Origin: Archaeoglobaceae archaeon
GTDB taxonomy: Archaea; Halobacteriota; Archaeoglobi; Archaeoglobales; Archaeoglobaceae
DNA: 5,431 bases
Direction: 5' to 3'
Assembly: GCA_025058955.1 (NCBI GenBank)
Contig: JANXDV010000069.1
Coordinates: forward strand, 1-5,431
Made by a program: the position numbers and the translations under genes. Positions 3,959-5,431 of this stretch are shown here, one piece after another. The notes below the pieces were generated by a model that had not been told where the DNA came from, ran no database searches, and saw nothing but the letters and a program-made list of their open reading frames with translations. Position 1 is the stretch's first letter. Every line of letters starts with the position of its first letter.

Positions 3959-5431
3959 CTACTTACTCTTCTCCCTTCTAAACTTCAATGCGGACTCTAC
4001 AAATCCTAAAAATGGTGGTGAAGGCGATAATGGGCGAGACTTAAATTCTGGATGGAATTGAGTTGCAAAGAAGAAACGATGACTCGGAATTTCCAGAATT
4101 TCCATCCTTCGTTTCTCGTCAGACCAACCACTGAAGATCATTCCTTTGCTTTCGAACAAGGCTATGTATTCTGGGTTTACTTCATAGCGATGCCTATGTC
4201 TCTCGAGAACTTTTTCTTTTCCATAAAGCCTATGAGCGATCGTTCCTGGCTTTATCGTGACTTCTATCTCTCCAAGCCTCATGCTTCCGCCGAGTTCTTT
4301 GACTTCTTTTTGTTCAGGCAGTAAGTCGATGACACAGTGCTCCACTTTGGAGATCTCAGAGCTGTTCGCATTCTTAAGTCCACAAACGTTACGAGCAAAC
4401 TCCACTACTGAAAGCTGGAAACCAAAACAGATTCCGAGTAAGGGAATATCATTCGTTCTCGCATAATTAATAGCCTTGATCTTTCCCTCTGCACCTCTCT
4501 GTCCAAAACCCCCTGGGATGAGAATGCCATCATATCTAAGATCTACATTTCCATTTTCAACTTTCTCGCTGTCGATCCAAACACAATTAACTTTACACCC
4601 TAATCGAATTCCCGCATGTTTCAACGCCTCTTTTATGCTCAAATAAGCATCCTTTACATCGACATATTTCCCAACGATTGCTATGTCAACTTCTTCCCTT
4701 AACTCTCTCATTCTCTTAACAAAATTCTCCCATTCTCCACTACCATTTTTCCTTTCAAGCTTTAACTTTCTCAAAATGACTTCATCGAGTTTCTCCTCTT
4801 TAAACTTCAAAGGAACTTCGTAGATATCGCAGTCTTCATTGCTGATCACCGCTTCCTTTTCAACGTCGCAGAAAAGGGCGATCTTCTTCTTCGTCGACTC
4901 CTTAAGCTTTTCCTTACATCTACCAACGATTATATCAGGGTAGAGCCCAAGCTCTCGCAGTTCTTTAACGCTATGCTGAGTCGGTTTTGTCTTTTGCTCT
5001 CCGCCAGCATCGAGTGGGATCAGGGTTACATGGACAAGCAGAAAGTCCTCCTCATTCTCCTCAATCCTCATCTGCCTTATTGCCTCAAGAAAAGGCATGC
5101 TTTCGATATCTCCGACTGTGCCACCAACTTCGATCAGACATATCTCAGCATTTTTCTTTCTTGCAACCTCTCTGATCCAAGCTTTGATCTCATCTGTTAC
5201 ATGGGGTATTATTTGAACAGTTTGTCCAAGATACTCTCCACGCCTCTCTTTTTCGATTACACGTCTATATATCTTACCAGTTGTTATATTATGCTCTCCT
5301 GTTAATTCAATTCCAATAAAACGCTCATAATGTCCAAGATCAAGATCGACTTCAGTCCCATCTCTAAGCACGTAAACCTCTCCATGCTGGAATGGATTCA
5401 TCGTGCCAGCATCGATGTTTATGTATGGATC
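3959..5431 (-). CDS. pyrG: CTP synthase (glutamine-hydrolysing), 5' partial
   Basis: CTP synthase makes CTP from UTP, ATP and glutamine, the last step of pyrimidine nucleotide synthesis. The frame stays open to the window edge: DPYINIDAGT precedes the MNPFQHGEVYVL that could be mistaken for a start. 490 residues are visible, and about 40 N-terminal residues, including the ATP-binding P-loop, lie outside. Numbering from the edge, the synthetase domain shows DLDLGHYERF, the IEVGGTVGDIES motif and the GEQKTKPTQHSVKELR stretch that helps form the UTP/CTP site. After a charged linker, a class I glutamine amidotransferase domain starts near residue 247 with GILIPGGFGQRG, nucleophile C335 in LLGICFGFQ, and H460/E462 in QFHPEFKSRP. 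The full triad and normal overall length (about 530) indicate an active enzyme. The gene is followed after 37 bp by the esterase in the same direction; I see no functional link between them. Confidence 0.96.
   Translation of the reverse strand, partial: DPYINIDAGTMNPFQHGEVYVLRDGTEVDLDLGHYERFIGIELTGEHNITTGKIYRRVIEKERRGEYLGQTVQIIPHVTDEIKAWIREVARKKNAEICLIEVGGTVGDIESMPFLEAIRQMRIEENEEDFLLVHVTLIPLDAGGEQKTKPTQHSVKELRELGLYPDIIVGRCKEKLKESTKKKIALFCDVEKEAVISNEDCDIYEVPLKFKEEKLDEVILRKLKLERKNGSGEWENFVKRMRELREEVDIAIVGKYVDVKDAYLSIKEALKHAGIRLGCKVNCVWIDSEKVENGNVDLRYDGILIPGGFGQRGAEGKIKAINYARTNDIPLLGICFGFQLSVVEFARNVCGLKNANSSEISKVEHCVIDLLPEQKEVKELGGSMRLGEIEVTIKPGTIAHRLYGKEKVLERHRHRYEVNPEYIALFESKGMIFSGWSDEKRRMEILEIPSHRFFFATQFHPEFKSRPLSPSPPFLGFVESALKFRREKSK

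Noticed and set aside
4052..5305. Several plus-strand open frames opposite pyrG
   Set aside because: They are complementary to highly conserved CTP synthase coding sequence, and their translations are low-complexity Ser/Leu/Phe-rich shadows.
5399..5401. ATG as start of pyrG
   Set aside because: Conserved CTP synthase sequence DPYINIDAGT directly precedes it and runs to the window edge, so this Met is internal.
1..5431. Mobile element, CRISPR array, toxin-antitoxin pair or defence cassette
   Set aside because: No transposase or integrase, inverted terminal repeats, regularly spaced repeats or paired small toxin-like genes were seen. The genes are housekeeping in type with uniform composition.

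Overview
The window looks like chromosomal DNA of a hyperthermophilic euryarchaeon, most likely of the Archaeoglobales. The evidence is an archaeal gene set (PriS-like primase, Nob1, a GfcR/PyrE-like regulator, an HSL-family esterase very similar to the characterised Archaeoglobus fulgidus enzyme), frequent AGA/AGG arginine codons, Lys/Glu-rich proteins, a tRNA without an encoded CCA, and BRE/TATA boxes about 25 bp upstream of start codons that lack Shine-Dalgarno sequences (leaderless mRNAs). The genus is an inference; no 16S or other decisive marker is present.

Left part (1-1074). The window opens inside a plus-strand gene for a compact archaeo-eukaryotic primase (PriS-like) protein, cut at its 5' end by the window edge. 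Its 3' end is overlapped by a possible 33-codon, lysine-rich gene on the minus strand (710-811), which has its own well-placed TATA box. Next comes a promoter and an intact, intronless tRNA-Arg(CCG) gene (921-992), followed by a T-run.

Middle part (1075-3007). A tight plus-strand operon starts with a leaderless GTG. It holds nob1 (endonuclease for the 16S rRNA 3' end), a GfcR-type HTH-phosphoribosyltransferase regulator, and a membrane-anchored GT2 glycosyltransferase. Stop and start codons overlap by 4 bp and 1 bp, so translation is probably coupled.

Right part (3004-5431). On the minus strand, pyrG (CTP synthase, 5' end beyond the window) is followed by an HSL-family carboxylesterase with its own promoter in the 37-bp gap. 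The esterase converges on the glycosyltransferase, and the two stop codons overlap within one TTAA.

The functions are mostly housekeeping: information processing (primase-like protein, tRNA, rRNA maturation), nucleotide and sugar control (CTP synthase, PRPP-domain regulator) and surface glycosylation. I see no mobile elements, CRISPR arrays or defence cassette. The points most worth a second look are the compact primase-like protein, with altered nucleotide-binding residues and extra cysteines, and the small promoter-driven ORF overlapping its end.
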